Shown: positions 54,100 to 63,002 of the stretch, piece after piece
Layout of the letters: each line of letters opens with the position of its first letter
How positions within the stretch are numbered: the first letter of the stretch is position 1
NCBI GenBank assembly: GCA_020637555.1
Contig: JACKKF010000013.1
Location: 124,001 to 188,000, forward strand
Origin: Rhodobacter sp.
Lineage (GTDB): Bacteria > Pseudomonadota > Alphaproteobacteria > Rhodobacterales > Rhodobacteraceae
Reading direction: 5' to 3'
DNA length: 64,000 bases
Position numbers and translations under genes: made by a program
The notes under the pieces: generated by a model
What the model was told of the DNA's origin: nothing
The model's database searches: none
What the model saw: the letters and a program-made list of their open reading frames with translations, nothing else

Positions 54100-55694
54100 G
54101 GTCGGACCTGTCCGGCGGCATTCGGCCGGTCAGCACGCGGGTGATGAACCTGTCGCATTTCCTGACCGACATCGCCCGCCGCCATCCCGATGCGCCGGGC
54201 TTCATCTGGGGCGACACCACCTGGAGCTGGGCCCAGATCGAGGCCCGCGCCGCCGCCTTTGCCGAGGTCCTGATCGACCGTTTCAAGGTGCGGAAAGGCG
54301 ACCGGATCCTGGTGCAATCCGCCAACAACAACCAGATGTTCGAGGCCATGTTCGGCTGCTGGCGCGCGGGTTGCGTCTGGGTTCCCGCCAACTTCCGCCA
54401 GACGCCGGACGATGTGGCCTTTCTGGCGCAGTCCTCCGAGGCGCGGGGAATGCTGGTCGGGGCCGAATTCGCGGCCCATGCCGCGGCCTGTGCGCCGACC
54501 CTCGATTTCACCATCGCCATCGGCGCAGCGGATTTCGCCGAGGATTACGAACGCCTGATTGCCCCCTATCTGGGCCGTTCGCGTCCGGCCGAGTCCGTTC
54601 AGCGCGACGATCCCTGCTGGTTCTTCTTCACCTCGGGCACAACGGGGCGGCCCAAGGCGGCGGTCCTGACCCATGGGCAGATGGGGTTTGTGGTGACCAA
54701 CCACCTGTGCGACCTGATGCCCGGCACCGGCGCCGACTGGGGCGCGCAGGATGCGTCGCTGGTCGTGGCGCCGCTCAGCCATGGCGCGGGAATTCACCAA
54801 CTGGCACAGGTCGCGCATGGTGTGCCGTCGATCCTGCCCGTGGGCGCCAGGCTCGACCCGGCCGAGGTCTGGTCGCTGGTCGAACGGCACCGTGTCACCA
54901 ACATGTTCACCGTTCCGACCATCGTGAAGCTGCTGGTCGAACATCCGGCGGTCAACGCGCATGATCATTCCAGCCTGCGCTATGTGATCTATGCGGGCGC
55001 GCCGATGTATCGGGCCGACCAGATCACCGCGCTCGACACGCTCGGCCCGGTGCTGGTGCAGTATTTCGGGCTGGGCGAAGTGACCGGCAACATCACTGTC
55101 CTGCCCCCCGTGCATCATGGGGCGGGCGAGATGAAGCTGGGCACCTGCGGTTTCGCGCGCACCGGGATGCAGGTGATGGTCCAGCGGGACGACGGCAGCG
55201 AATGCGCGCCGCTTGAAACCGGCGAGATCTGCGCCACCGGGCCCGCCGTCTTTGCCGGCTACTACAACAACCCCGAGGCCAACGCGAAGAGCTTTCGGGA
55301 CGGCTGGTTCCGCACCGGCGATCTGGGGCACATGGATGCCGAAGGGTTCGTCTATCTGACCGGCCGGGCGTCAGACATGTATATCTCGGGCGGGTCGAAC
55401 ATCTATCCGCGCGAGATCGAGGAAAAGATCCTGCTGCATCCCGCGATTTCCGAGGTCGCCGTTCTGGGTGTTCCCAATCGCAAATGGGGCGAGGTCGGTC
55501 TGGCCGTTTGCGTTCCGAGCGCCACGATTTCGGCGCACGAGCTGCTGGCATGGATGACCGACAAGATCGCCCGCTACAAGCTGCCGCATCATGTGGTGTT
55601 CTGGGACGAGATGCCCAAATCCGCCTATGGCAAGATCACCAAGAAGATGATCCGCGAGACATTGGAAGCGCGCGGACAGGTGCCGCCCGAATGA
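54096..55694 (+). CDS. Acyl-CoA synthetase (AMP-dependent ligase)
   Basis: A 532-residue ANL-superfamily ligase that activates a carboxylate to an acyl-adenylate and then an acyl-CoA. Motifs: WFFFTSGTTGRPKAAVLTH (P-loop-like A3), YFGLGEVTGNITV (A5), DGWFRTGDLGHMDAEG (A7), YISGGSNIYPREIE (A8) and SAYGKITKK, with the catalytic Lys near residue 517. The ATG at 54096 overlaps the thiolase stop (ATGA). An aromatic or branched-chain acid is a possible substrate, but the pocket cannot be read from the sequence by eye. Confidence 0.93.
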   Translation: MRSDLSGGIRPVSTRVMNLSHFLTDIARRHPDAPGFIWGDTTWSWAQIEARAAAFAEVLIDRFKVRKGDRILVQSANNNQMFEAMFGCWRAGCVWVPANFRQTPDDVAFLAQSSEARGMLVGAEFAAHAAACAPTLDFTIAIGAADFAEDYERLIAPYLGRSRPAESVQRDDPCWFFFTSGTTGRPKAAVLTHGQMGFVVTNHLCDLMPGTGADWGAQDASLVVAPLSHGAGIHQLAQVAHGVPSILPVGARLDPAEVWSLVERHRVTNMFTVPTIVKLLVEHPAVNAHDHSSLRYVIYAGAPMYRADQITALDTLGPVLVQYFGLGEVTGNITVLPPVHHGAGEMKLGTCGFARTGMQVMVQRDDGSECAPLETGEICATGPAVFAGYYNNPEANAKSFRDGWFRTGDLGHMDAEGFVYLTGRASDMYISGGSNIYPREIEEKILLHPAISEVAVLGVPNRKWGEVGLAVCVPSATISAHELLAWMTDKIARYKLPHHVVFWDEMPKSAYGKITKKMIRETLEARGQVPPE

Positions 55695-56512
55695 TCGCCA
55701 CGCTGTCGCATCCCGGCCCTGCCCCGGCCCGGCGCTGGGCCGTCGCCCCGTGCCACGCCGAACCGGTCGAGGTCACGCTGCCGGTGACCGACAGCCTGGC
55801 GCGGTCCGCCGCCCTGGCCCTGGCCAGGTATGACGGCGGCTGGCTGGTGGTCGAGGATGCGAGTCTTGCCAACCTCGACTTCGTCATTCCCGGCGCCGAT
55901 CCGACCGGGGCCCATGCCGCCTGGTATGCCGGGCCTCACCGGATGGGCGCGGGCCGCATCGACCATCTGGGACTGCATGTCGGCATGAAGGATGGTGAGC
56001 CCTGGATCCATGGGCACGGGGCCTTTGATGCGCCGGGATGGCAAGGGCCGGGCTTCGGCCATATCCTGCCGTATGAAAGCCGCCTGTCGCACCCGATCCG
56101 CGCGCGGGGGTGGGGGCTACGGGGTGCACGATTGGCCGTTTCCGCCGATACCGAGACGCATTTCCCCCTGTTCCAGCCGGTTCAGTCCGGTGCCGGCCTG
56201 GGGGCTGCGCTGATCACGACCCGGCCCAATCAGGACCTGGGCGCGGCAATCGCCGCGGCCGCCGCCGAGGCCGGGATCACGCGCGGGCGTATCCTGGGCC
56301 TGGGTTCGCTGGTGCATCCGCGACTGGACGGGCAGGCACCCATCGACAGCTATGCCACCGAAATCCTGCTGACGCGGGGAACGCTGGACAGCGGCATCGC
56401 CCGGATCGAGGCCGAGGTGGTGACGCTGGATGCCACCTTGCACAAGGGATGGCTGACCCCCGGCAGGAACGGGGTCTGCATCACGGCGGAAGTGCTGGTC
56501 ATCAGCGACTAG
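55691..56512 (+). CDS. Probable double PCC/DUF296-domain protein
   Basis: A 273-residue protein in which two halves look alike. The first has GRIDHLGLHVGM, WIHGHGAFDAPG and GFGHILPYESRL. The second has AGITRGRILGLGSLVHPRL, with GWLTPGRNGVCITAEVLVI at the end. This resembles the PCC (DUF296) fold of plant AT-hook proteins and bacterial homologues, here duplicated in one chain. It has no AT-hook, so DNA binding is not implied. Its ATG overlaps the CoA ligase stop as ATGA. The role is unknown; within this operon it may bind an acyl-CoA or act as an accessory factor. Confidence 0.6.
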   Translation: MIATLSHPGPAPARRWAVAPCHAEPVEVTLPVTDSLARSAALALARYDGGWLVVEDASLANLDFVIPGADPTGAHAAWYAGPHRMGAGRIDHLGLHVGMKDGEPWIHGHGAFDAPGWQGPGFGHILPYESRLSHPIRARGWGLRGARLAVSADTETHFPLFQPVQSGAGLGAALITTRPNQDLGAAIAAAAAEAGITRGRILGLGSLVHPRLDGQAPIDSYATEILLTRGTLDSGIARIEAEVVTLDATLHKGWLTPGRNGVCITAEVLVISD

Positions 56513-56542
56513 CCTGCCCCATCGCGGCGCGATTCGGCGAGC

Positions 56543-57064
56543 TCAGAACCCGGGCAGCACCTGCGCGCCATGTTCGTGCAGGTAGATCCGCAGCCAGGGG
56601 GTAAAGGCAGCGGGCCGCTGTTCGATCTCGCGGTGCAGGTCGCTGGCGGTGATCCAGCGGTGATCCATCACCTCGTCAGGGTTTTCTCGCACGTCCGGGC
56701 GCGAGTCGCAGCGGGCCAGGAACAGGTCCACGACCTCGTGCTCGATCATGCCGTTGCCGACCTCGGCGCGGTATTCGACCACGCCGCGGTGCGCCAGCGC
56801 CAGACCTGTCAGGCCCAGTTCCTCATCGAGCCGCCGGTTCGCGCAGGTGGCGGGATCTTCGTTCCACAGCGGATGCGTGCAGCAGGTGTTCGCCCAAAGG
56901 CCCGGGGTGTGATACTTGCCCAGCGCGCGGCGCTGGATCAGCAGCCGGTCGCCCGCCACGACAAACACCGACACCGCGGGGTGCCGCAGCCCGCGCTGGT
57001 GCACCGCCAGTTTGTCCATCGGTTGCAGATGACCGTCGATCCAGACGGGAATGTGCTGATCCAT
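56543..57064 (-). CDS. idi: Isopentenyl-diphosphate delta-isomerase type I
   Basis: Interconverts IPP and DMAPP for isoprenoid synthesis. The 173-residue Nudix-fold enzyme has ALGKYHTPGLWANTCCTHPLWNED with the catalytic Cys in TNTCCTHP-like text, an RRLDEELGL Nudix-type helix, and GNGMIEHEVVDLFLA with the catalytic Glu. Length normal. It is 54 bp downstream of the wzz-like gene on the same strand and convergent with the PCC-domain gene. In Rhodobacter-type organisms idi is frequently linked to photosynthesis genes; none are seen here. Confidence 0.96.
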   Translation of the reverse strand: MDQHIPVWIDGHLQPMDKLAVHQRGLRHPAVSVFVVAGDRLLIQRRALGKYHTPGLWANTCCTHPLWNEDPATCANRRLDEELGLTGLALAHRGVVEYRAEVGNGMIEHEVVDLFLARCDSRPDVRENPDEVMDHRWITASDLHREIEQRPAAFTPWLRIYLHEHGAQVLPGF

Positions 57065-57118
57065 GCTGACCCCGTTCGTTTCCCGCCTTTTGCCCCGGAT
57101 CGACGGGCCGCGAAAGGG

Positions 57119-58426
57119 TCAGAACAGCCCGGTCGCCAGCCCGACGGCCAGTGCCGCCGCGATCAGCACCAAACCGCCGAAGGCCCAGATCATCTGCCGG
57201 CGGCGTTTCTCGCGCCGCGGCATGGCAAAGGGGATCGACACCACCGGGCGCAGGTTCAGATCGCGTTCCATCCGTTGCGCGGTGCGCATCACCGGTTGCA
57301 GCCATTCCAACGCATAGGCCAGCAAACCACCCAGCCCCAGCCCGGCGATCACGCCCATCAATGCGACCTTCTTGCGGCTGGTCGAGACGGGGTAAAGCGG
57401 CACCAACGCATGTTCGAGCAGTTCGAAGCGTTCCGATTGCTGGTCGTCCTCGATCCGGGCGCCCAGTTCGGCCTCGCGCCGGCGATCGGCGGCGGCGGTC
57501 AGCTGGGTCTGCAACTGCTCCATCTGGCGTTCCATGGCCTGAACCTGCTGCTGATAGCCGGGCGCCCGGGTCAACAGGTCCTGGATCTCGGCCACGCGGG
57601 CGTTCAGGACGCTGGCCTGATGGGTCAACTGATCGATGTCCTCGTTCAGCTGGGCGATGCGGCGCTGGGTGACCGCCCGGCGCGAGGTGGTGTCCTGTGT
57701 CGCCAGCTCGTTCTGCGCGGTCGAGATCCGGGTTTGCAGATCCATGAGGGATTCCGTCAGCCGGCCCTGTTCCTCGCGACGGGCCGTCACCGCGTCGGGC
57801 ATGTAGGCCTCGTTCGTCGAACGGTAGCTGGCGATATCGTCCTCCAGCCCGGTGATCGCGGCTTGCAGCCGGTTTTCCTCGGACCGGAAGAAATCGAGTG
57901 CCTGCTGTGCGTTCGACTGGCGGGCATCGACGCTTTGCTGAACCAGTTCGTTCGCCAGTTCGTTGGCGATGGCCGCCGCCGTTTCCGGGTTGCGGTCCGA
58001 CGCCGAGACGATCAGCGCCGAGAGCGAACCATCGCGCGTGAACCCCTGCTGGGCGGCGGCGACCGAGGTGATGCTGAACGACTGCCGCATCTGCGCGACC
58101 TGTTCGACCGGGCTGATCGGGGCGCCGTCGAACAGGTTGTAACGCTGGGCCAGGTCCAGCAGCGCCTCGCGCGACATCAGCCGCTGTTCGATCACCTGCA
58201 CGCGACGGGTCACGTCGGGCGTGGTGGCGCCACCTCCCGCGCCATCCTCGGGCACGGCGATCACGGGGTTGATGACCTGAATGACCGCGCTGGCCGAATA
58301 GACGCGCGGCGTGCGCACGGCCAGGATAAGGCCGCCCACCGTGCCCAGCAAAAGCACGAATGCCATCAGTTTCCAGCGGCGGCGCAGAAAGCTGATTGCC
58401 TCATGAAGGTTCTGGATCGGTCCCAT
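57119..58426 (-). CDS. Wzz/GumC-type polysaccharide chain-length determinant
   Basis: A 435-residue inner membrane protein with an N-terminal transmembrane helix (about 20-37), a long periplasmic coiled-coil part (about 150-350; SEENRLQAAITGLEDD, QLNEDIDQLTHQAS, MERQMEQLQTQL) and two C-terminal hydrophobic helices (about 355-375 and 410-433). This is the PCP-2a/GumC arrangement that controls chain length and export of exopolysaccharide. It has no fused tyrosine-kinase domain; a separate CpsD-like protein is encoded 13 bp upstream. Confidence 0.9.
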   Translation of the reverse strand: MGPIQNLHEAISFLRRRWKLMAFVLLLGTVGGLILAVRTPRVYSASAVIQVINPVIAVPEDGAGGGATTPDVTRRVQVIEQRLMSREALLDLAQRYNLFDGAPISPVEQVAQMRQSFSITSVAAAQQGFTRDGSLSALIVSASDRNPETAAAIANELANELVQQSVDARQSNAQQALDFFRSEENRLQAAITGLEDDIASYRSTNEAYMPDAVTARREEQGRLTESLMDLQTRISTAQNELATQDTTSRRAVTQRRIAQLNEDIDQLTHQASVLNARVAEIQDLLTRAPGYQQQVQAMERQMEQLQTQLTAAADRRREAELGARIEDDQQSERFELLEHALVPLYPVSTSRKKVALMGVIAGLGLGGLLAYALEWLQPVMRTAQRMERDLNLRPVVSIPFAMPRREKRRRQMIWAFGGLVLIAAALAVGLATGLF

Positions 58427-58439
58427 GCGTGCCCCCGGT

Positions 58440-59321
58440 TCAGCGGCGCCGCGGGGACCGGCGCGGATCGCGGTCCTCGGATTTGTTCAGGACGATGCCC
58501 AGCAACGGGACCTGCCCGTCCAGGATCCGCTCGCATTCCAGAATGTCGCGGGCCGTGCTGCTCAACCCGTCCGCAACCAGCAGAACCGCGTCAAGCTGCG
58601 GCATCAGGGCCGGCATCACCGCGTCTTCCAGCAACGGGGGCAGGTCCAGGATCACCACGTCCGGCATGGCGCAATCCAGCATCTCGCGCCAGTGATGGAT
58701 GGCATCCGGCGCATACATCCGCTCGCCCGGTTGCTGCACCGGCACGGCATTGAGCGCCAGCGCCATGGAATCGCCCGCGCGCACCAGTTGCGACAGCGCG
58801 TTGCGCGTGCCGGACAGGATATCGTCCAGCGGCCCGGGTGCGGTGAGGTCCAGCATGTCGGCCAGCCCCGGTTCGGCCAGGTCGCCATCGACCAGAAGAA
58901 CCCGCTGGGTTTCCAGGCGCGCGATGCTGACCGCCAGACCCGCCGCGACAAAGCTGCGCCCGGCGCCGCGCCGGGCCGAGGTCACGCCGATCCGGCGCCA
59001 GCCCTTGTCGGCGACCACGCGCAGCAATTGGGTGCGAAGCTGGTCCATGGCCGTGCCGCCGACCGTGCCACGCGAAAACGGTGGTGCGCTGCCCTTGGCT
59101 GCCAGGCGATCGGGGCTGTTCATCACCACGGGAACGTCGCTCCATCCGGTGTCGCCACCGGCGCGGCGCGCGCGCGGCATGCCCGAGCGGGTGGCGCTGA
59201 CGCGCCCTTGAAGCATGGGCGCATGGGCGATCGGACGCGAGGGTGGCGCCGGGGCCTCGTCGCTTCCGTCCTGGGGCACTTTCCAGCCCAGCCGTTGTTC
59301 CAGAATGCGCGTGTTGATCAT
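58440..59321 (-). CDS. CpsD/CapB-like ParA-fold ATPase, P-loop lysine replaced
   Basis: A 293-residue protein with an N-terminal unstructured part (about 90 residues, rich in A, P, R), then TSARRGAGRSFVAAGLAVSIAR at the place of Walker A, VLLVDGDLAEPG (Walker A') and VVILDLPPLL (Walker B). The fold and location next to wzz indicate the cytoplasmic BY-kinase partner of a polysaccharide co-polymerase. In the P-loop, Arg stands where the invariant Lys of GxGKST is expected, and the C-terminus (DPRRSPRRR) has no tyrosine cluster. ATP hydrolysis or autophosphorylation may be lost. Confidence 0.8.
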   Translation of the reverse strand: MINTRILEQRLGWKVPQDGSDEAPAPPSRPIAHAPMLQGRVSATRSGMPRARRAGGDTGWSDVPVVMNSPDRLAAKGSAPPFSRGTVGGTAMDQLRTQLLRVVADKGWRRIGVTSARRGAGRSFVAAGLAVSIARLETQRVLLVDGDLAEPGLADMLDLTAPGPLDDILSGTRNALSQLVRAGDSMALALNAVPVQQPGERMYAPDAIHHWREMLDCAMPDVVILDLPPLLEDAVMPALMPQLDAVLLVADGLSSTARDILECERILDGQVPLLGIVLNKSEDRDPRRSPRRR

Positions 59322-59431
59322 GCGAACCCCTCATGGTGGCCCGTTGGGGCCGCCCTCGATACCGAACAGTCTTAACAGGGGATGACCGGAAAGCCTGTCA
59401 CAAATAGGGCAGAACAAAGGTCATTGCGACC

Positions 59432-60802
59432 CTACAGGTCAAAGACCTGCACCAGCACATCGCCATGCAGGGCCAGCACCACCGCCAGAAGCGCCAGGGC
59501 AACCGCTGCCATCAGCGCATCGTGCAACGGGTCCCAGGCGCCGAATTTGCGCGCAAGCCGCACCTGCAGCGGGTAGGACAGCAGGGCCGTGGCGGCCATG
59601 GACAGCGGTGCGCCGGGGATGCCCAGGCGGGGAACCAGCGTGATCAGCAGCGAGACCAGCAGCACGGCGCGGGTTGCGTTCAGCGTGAAGAACCCGCGGG
59701 AATCGCCCGAGGCCAGCGCCACCTGGTCATAGGTCAGGAACAGCATCTGCGGCAGCAGCGCCATGGCAACCAGCATGGTCACCGCACCCGAGGACGCATA
59801 GCGCGGGTCATAGAGCAGCGCGACGATATAGATACCCGCCAGCGCCAGCGGTGTGACACCGGCCACCAACATGCCCGACAGCATGAACCGGATGCGGCGC
59901 AGGCGGCCGAAATTCTCGGCCGATTCCGACGGGGGGCTGGCGCGATAGATGGGGATCATCAGGCGTTGCACCAGCAACTGCCCCAGCATCAGCGGGAACC
60001 CGGCCAGGAAATAGCCGATGTTGTAAAGGCCCAGTTGTTCCAGCGACAGGTAGTGCCCCAGGATCAGCTTGTCGCTTTGCAGCACCAGGAACCCGGCAAC
60101 GGTGCTGAAAAAGATCCAGCGGCCGTAGTGGATCAGCTCATGCGCCGAATCGCTGTCCAGATGCCAGCGGTTCGAGATACCGGGCAGGATGACCCAGGCC
60201 AGCCCCGCGCGGGCGGCGGCGGCCACCAGGTTGCCGACCACCAGGGCCCAGATCGAATGCGTGGCCCAGGCCAGCAGCAGCATGACGATCACGCTGATGA
60301 CCTGCGCGCTGATTTCCAGGATGGTCACCCGGCCCAGCGCCATGTGGCGCGAGGCCGTCTCGGCCCGCGTCGGTTCCAGCGACAGGATCAACAGGCTGGT
60401 GGCCGCGACCGGAATCATCTGCAGCAGCAGCGGTTCGTGATAGAACCACGACATCGGCCATGCCAGGGCGCAGGCGATGGCGAACAGCATCACCGCGCGG
60501 ATCATGTTCAGCGTCCAGGCGGTATTCAGGAAATCGGGGTCGTCGCCGCGCTTTGACGACTGGATCGCCGGCTGGATACCCAGATCGGACAGCATCGTCA
60601 GACCGACCAGCAGCACCGTCACCAGCGCCATGGTGCCGAAGGCTTCGGGAAACAGCAGCCGCGCAAGGATCAGGTTCGATGCGAACCGGATTGCCTGCTG
60701 GGCGCCAAACCCGGCGATGGTGAACATCGACGACCGCATGATGCGGGCCGTCAATCCGGTTCCCTGGGGTTTGGATTCGGGGGTCATGGCGGCATCGGTC
60801 AA
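59432..60802 (-). CDS. Wzx-type lipid-linked oligosaccharide flippase
   Basis: A 456-residue MOP/MATE-superfamily protein with about 12-14 hydrophobic helices. Typical text: FAGQQ-like start IAGFGAQQAIRFASNLILARLLFPEAFG, then GLYNIGYFLAGFPLMLGQLLVQRLMIPIYR and LLYDPRYASSGAVTML. It is expected to flip undecaprenyl-PP-glycan across the inner membrane before Wzy and Wzz act. It is upstream of the CpsD-like gene (110 bp) on the same strand and divergent from a GT4 gene. An annotation as O-antigen translocase would be equivalent. Confidence 0.88.
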   Translation of the reverse strand: MTDAAMTPESKPQGTGLTARIMRSSMFTIAGFGAQQAIRFASNLILARLLFPEAFGTMALVTVLLVGLTMLSDLGIQPAIQSSKRGDDPDFLNTAWTLNMIRAVMLFAIACALAWPMSWFYHEPLLLQMIPVAATSLLILSLEPTRAETASRHMALGRVTILEISAQVISVIVMLLLAWATHSIWALVVGNLVAAAARAGLAWVILPGISNRWHLDSDSAHELIHYGRWIFFSTVAGFLVLQSDKLILGHYLSLEQLGLYNIGYFLAGFPLMLGQLLVQRLMIPIYRASPPSESAENFGRLRRIRFMLSGMLVAGVTPLALAGIYIVALLYDPRYASSGAVTMLVAMALLPQMLFLTYDQVALASGDSRGFFTLNATRAVLLVSLLITLVPRLGIPGAPLSMAATALLSYPLQVRLARKFGAWDPLHDALMAAVALALLAVVLALHGDVLVQVFDL

Positions 60803-60984
60803 AACGGGTTACTCCGGTGGCGGGAATCGCCTCGCCCGGGGGCAGGCTGCTTTCCCTGCCGGGATAAGTGGTAAATACGGCACCAGTGTGGCGGGGCAAG
60901 CGCCTTGCCAATGTCATGCCGACTTCTTGAATTCGCCCGATTTCGCCCTTAGCGCGAGTAGGCAGAGACAAGACAGGTGAACCC

Positions 60985-62205
60985 GTGAAGATCGGCTACA
61001 TACTGAACACCTACCCCGCGCCGTCGCACAGCTTCATCCGCCGCGAGATCCGCGCGCTGGAGCGTCGGGGTGTCGGCGTGGTGCGTCTGGCGATGCGGCC
61101 GTTCGACGGCACGCTGGTCGATCCCGGTGACCGCGAGGAAGCGGCCCAGACCGACCACGTCCTGTCGCAGGGCATGCCGGCGCTGATCTGGTCGGTGTTC
61201 CTGGCCGGGTTGCATTCCCCGCTGGGCCTGTGGCGTGCGCTGGCCCTGACGCTGAAGGCCGCGCGCGGATCCGAGGCCGGCCTCATCAAGCATCTGGTCT
61301 ATTTCATCGAGGCCGCCTACGTCGCCCGTCAGGTGGTGGCGCGCAACATCGAACGGATGCACGCCCATTTCGGCACCAATGCCACGACTGTCGCGATGCT
61401 GGCAGCGCAGATGACCGGGCGGCCTTACAGCTTCACCGTGCATGGCCCCGAGGAATTCGACAAACCCGCCGCGCTGGCCCTTCCGATGAAGATCCGCAGG
61501 GCGGATTTCGTCGTTGCGATCTCGTCCTTTGGCCGCAGCCAGCTGTGCCGACTGGTGGAGTATCGCCACTGGTCGCGCATCAAGGTGGTGCATTGCGGCA
61601 TCGAACCGCAGCATTATGAAACCGTGCGCCCCTATCCGGAAACGCGGCCCGTCACCTTGGTGAATGTCGGCCGGTTTTCAGAGCAGAAGGGACAGATGAT
61701 CCTGATCGAGGCCATGGCAGAGGTCATGCGCCGCGGGCTGGATGTGGATCTCACGCTGGTCGGTGACGGCGAATTGCGCCGCGTGATCGAACGAGCCATC
61801 GCACATGAGGGGCTGGGCCACCGGATCACCTTGACCGGCTGGCAGGATGAAGCCGGCGTTCGCCGTGCGATCGAGGGCGCGCACGCGCTGGTTCTCCCCT
61901 CGTTCGCCGAGGGCCTGCCGATGGTGGTGATGGAGGCCATGGTCGCAGCCCGCCCGGTGATCGCGACCTGGATCGCGGGCGTGCCCGAACTGATGCAGGC
62001 CGGGCGCACCGGTTGGCTGGTGCCCGCCGGCGATGCGCAGGCGCTGGCCGAGGCCATCACCGAAATGGCCCGCACACCGGCCGAGACCCTGCGCCGGATG
62101 GGCACCACGGGCCGCGCCCGGGTCATGATGCGCCACAACATCGACACCGAGGCCGCCAAGCTGGCGCAGCTCTTTGCTCAGCGCCCGCGCACCCAGCCCG
62201 ACTGA
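60985..62205 (+). CDS. Family-4 glycosyltransferase (ExoL/GT4-like)
   Basis: A 406-residue GT-B glycosyltransferase. The N-terminus has IGYILNTYPAPSHSFIRREI, and AHFGTNATTVAMLAAQMTGRPYSFTVHGPEEF follows in the acceptor domain. The donor domain has VNVGRFSEQKGQMILIEA, LTLVGDGELRR and VLPSFAEGLPMVVMEAMVAARPVIAT, the E-x7-E motif of retaining GT4 enzymes. The start is a GTG at 60985 with an AGGTGA-like site. Sugar specificity is unknown. The 3' end overlaps the convergent GT2 gene by 28 bp. Confidence 0.93.
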   Translation: MKIGYILNTYPAPSHSFIRREIRALERRGVGVVRLAMRPFDGTLVDPGDREEAAQTDHVLSQGMPALIWSVFLAGLHSPLGLWRALALTLKAARGSEAGLIKHLVYFIEAAYVARQVVARNIERMHAHFGTNATTVAMLAAQMTGRPYSFTVHGPEEFDKPAALALPMKIRRADFVVAISSFGRSQLCRLVEYRHWSRIKVVHCGIEPQHYETVRPYPETRPVTLVNVGRFSEQKGQMILIEAMAEVMRRGLDVDLTLVGDGELRRVIERAIAHEGLGHRITLTGWQDEAGVRRAIEGAHALVLPSFAEGLPMVVMEAMVAARPVIATWIAGVPELMQAGRTGWLVPAGDAQALAEAITEMARTPAETLRRMGTTGRARVMMRHNIDTEAAKLAQLFAQRPRTQPD

Positions 62206-63002
62206 TCGCGCCCCCCCAGGCGCACCGCCAGCTTCACCGCGGTATAGACCGCAAAGGCAACCGGATCGGCGACCATGCGCCGGATCAGCCAGCCGCGCGA
62301 CGGGCTGTCCTTGCCCTCGTTCGCCATCAAGGCGGGTTCCAGCGCGGTCAGTTCGGCAACGCCCTGATCCTGCCGCCGCCGCACCCGCACCAGCCGGCCA
62401 AAGCCCTCGACCAGCGGCCAGTCATAGGCCGCGGGCAGTCTGACCCGTTCGCCCGGCGCGAACTGGATGCGCACATAGGTGTCGTCGGAAATCAGCGCGG
62501 GGAACGCCCCCCATCGCGCGCGTCCCGCTGCATTGACCGCGAACAGGCCGAACCCGGGCACATCCTGTGCGACAAAGGGCAGGCGCACCCAGAACCGGGC
62601 ATAGGCCCGGCTGATCCAGCCCTGCGCCGTGACCCGGGGCGTGCCCGAGACATAGCGCGCCCCCGGCGCTGCCAGAGCCGCCGCGATCTGACCCAGAAGC
62701 GGCGGCGAAACCCGCACATCGGCGTCCAGATAGGCGCGCATCGGATGGGTAGCGGCCGCGTCGCCCGCGTTCAGCGCACCCGGCTTGCCCAGCGCCGGCA
62801 GGTCCAGCACGGTCAGGTGCCAACCGCGCGCGGCGAAGGATGTCTCATGCCGGCGGGCGCGGGCCACGGTGTCATCCGTGCAACCGTTCGCCGCGACAAC
62901 CACCTGCGCCCCCTGGGGTCCGTCAGAGTCCAGCAGCGCATCCAGACAGGCGTCGATATAGGCGGCTTCGTTGCAGGCCGGCAGGATCACGGACAGCGTC
63001 AC
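62178..63002 (-). CDS. Family-2 glycosyltransferase
   Basis: A 274-residue GT2 enzyme. It has VTLSVILPACNEAAYIDACLDAL, VVAANGCTDDTVARAR, ALGKPGALNAGDA, AYLDADVRVSPP (DAD in place of DxD) and LISDDTYVRIQF. It starts at a GTG (63002) overlapping the stop of the upstream gene (GTGA). A C-terminal hydrophobic helix (about 240-258) could tether it to the membrane. It follows an edge-truncated glycoside hydrolase on the same strand, suggesting a shared polysaccharide role. Confidence 0.88.
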   Translation of the reverse strand: MTLSVILPACNEAAYIDACLDALLDSDGPQGAQVVVAANGCTDDTVARARRHETSFAARGWHLTVLDLPALGKPGALNAGDAAATHPMRAYLDADVRVSPPLLGQIAAALAAPGARYVSGTPRVTAQGWISRAYARFWVRLPFVAQDVPGFGLFAVNAAGRARWGAFPALISDDTYVRIQFAPGERVRLPAAYDWPLVEGFGRLVRVRRRQDQGVAELTALEPALMANEGKDSPSRGWLIRRMVADPVAFAVYTAVKLAVRLGGRDQSGWVRGR

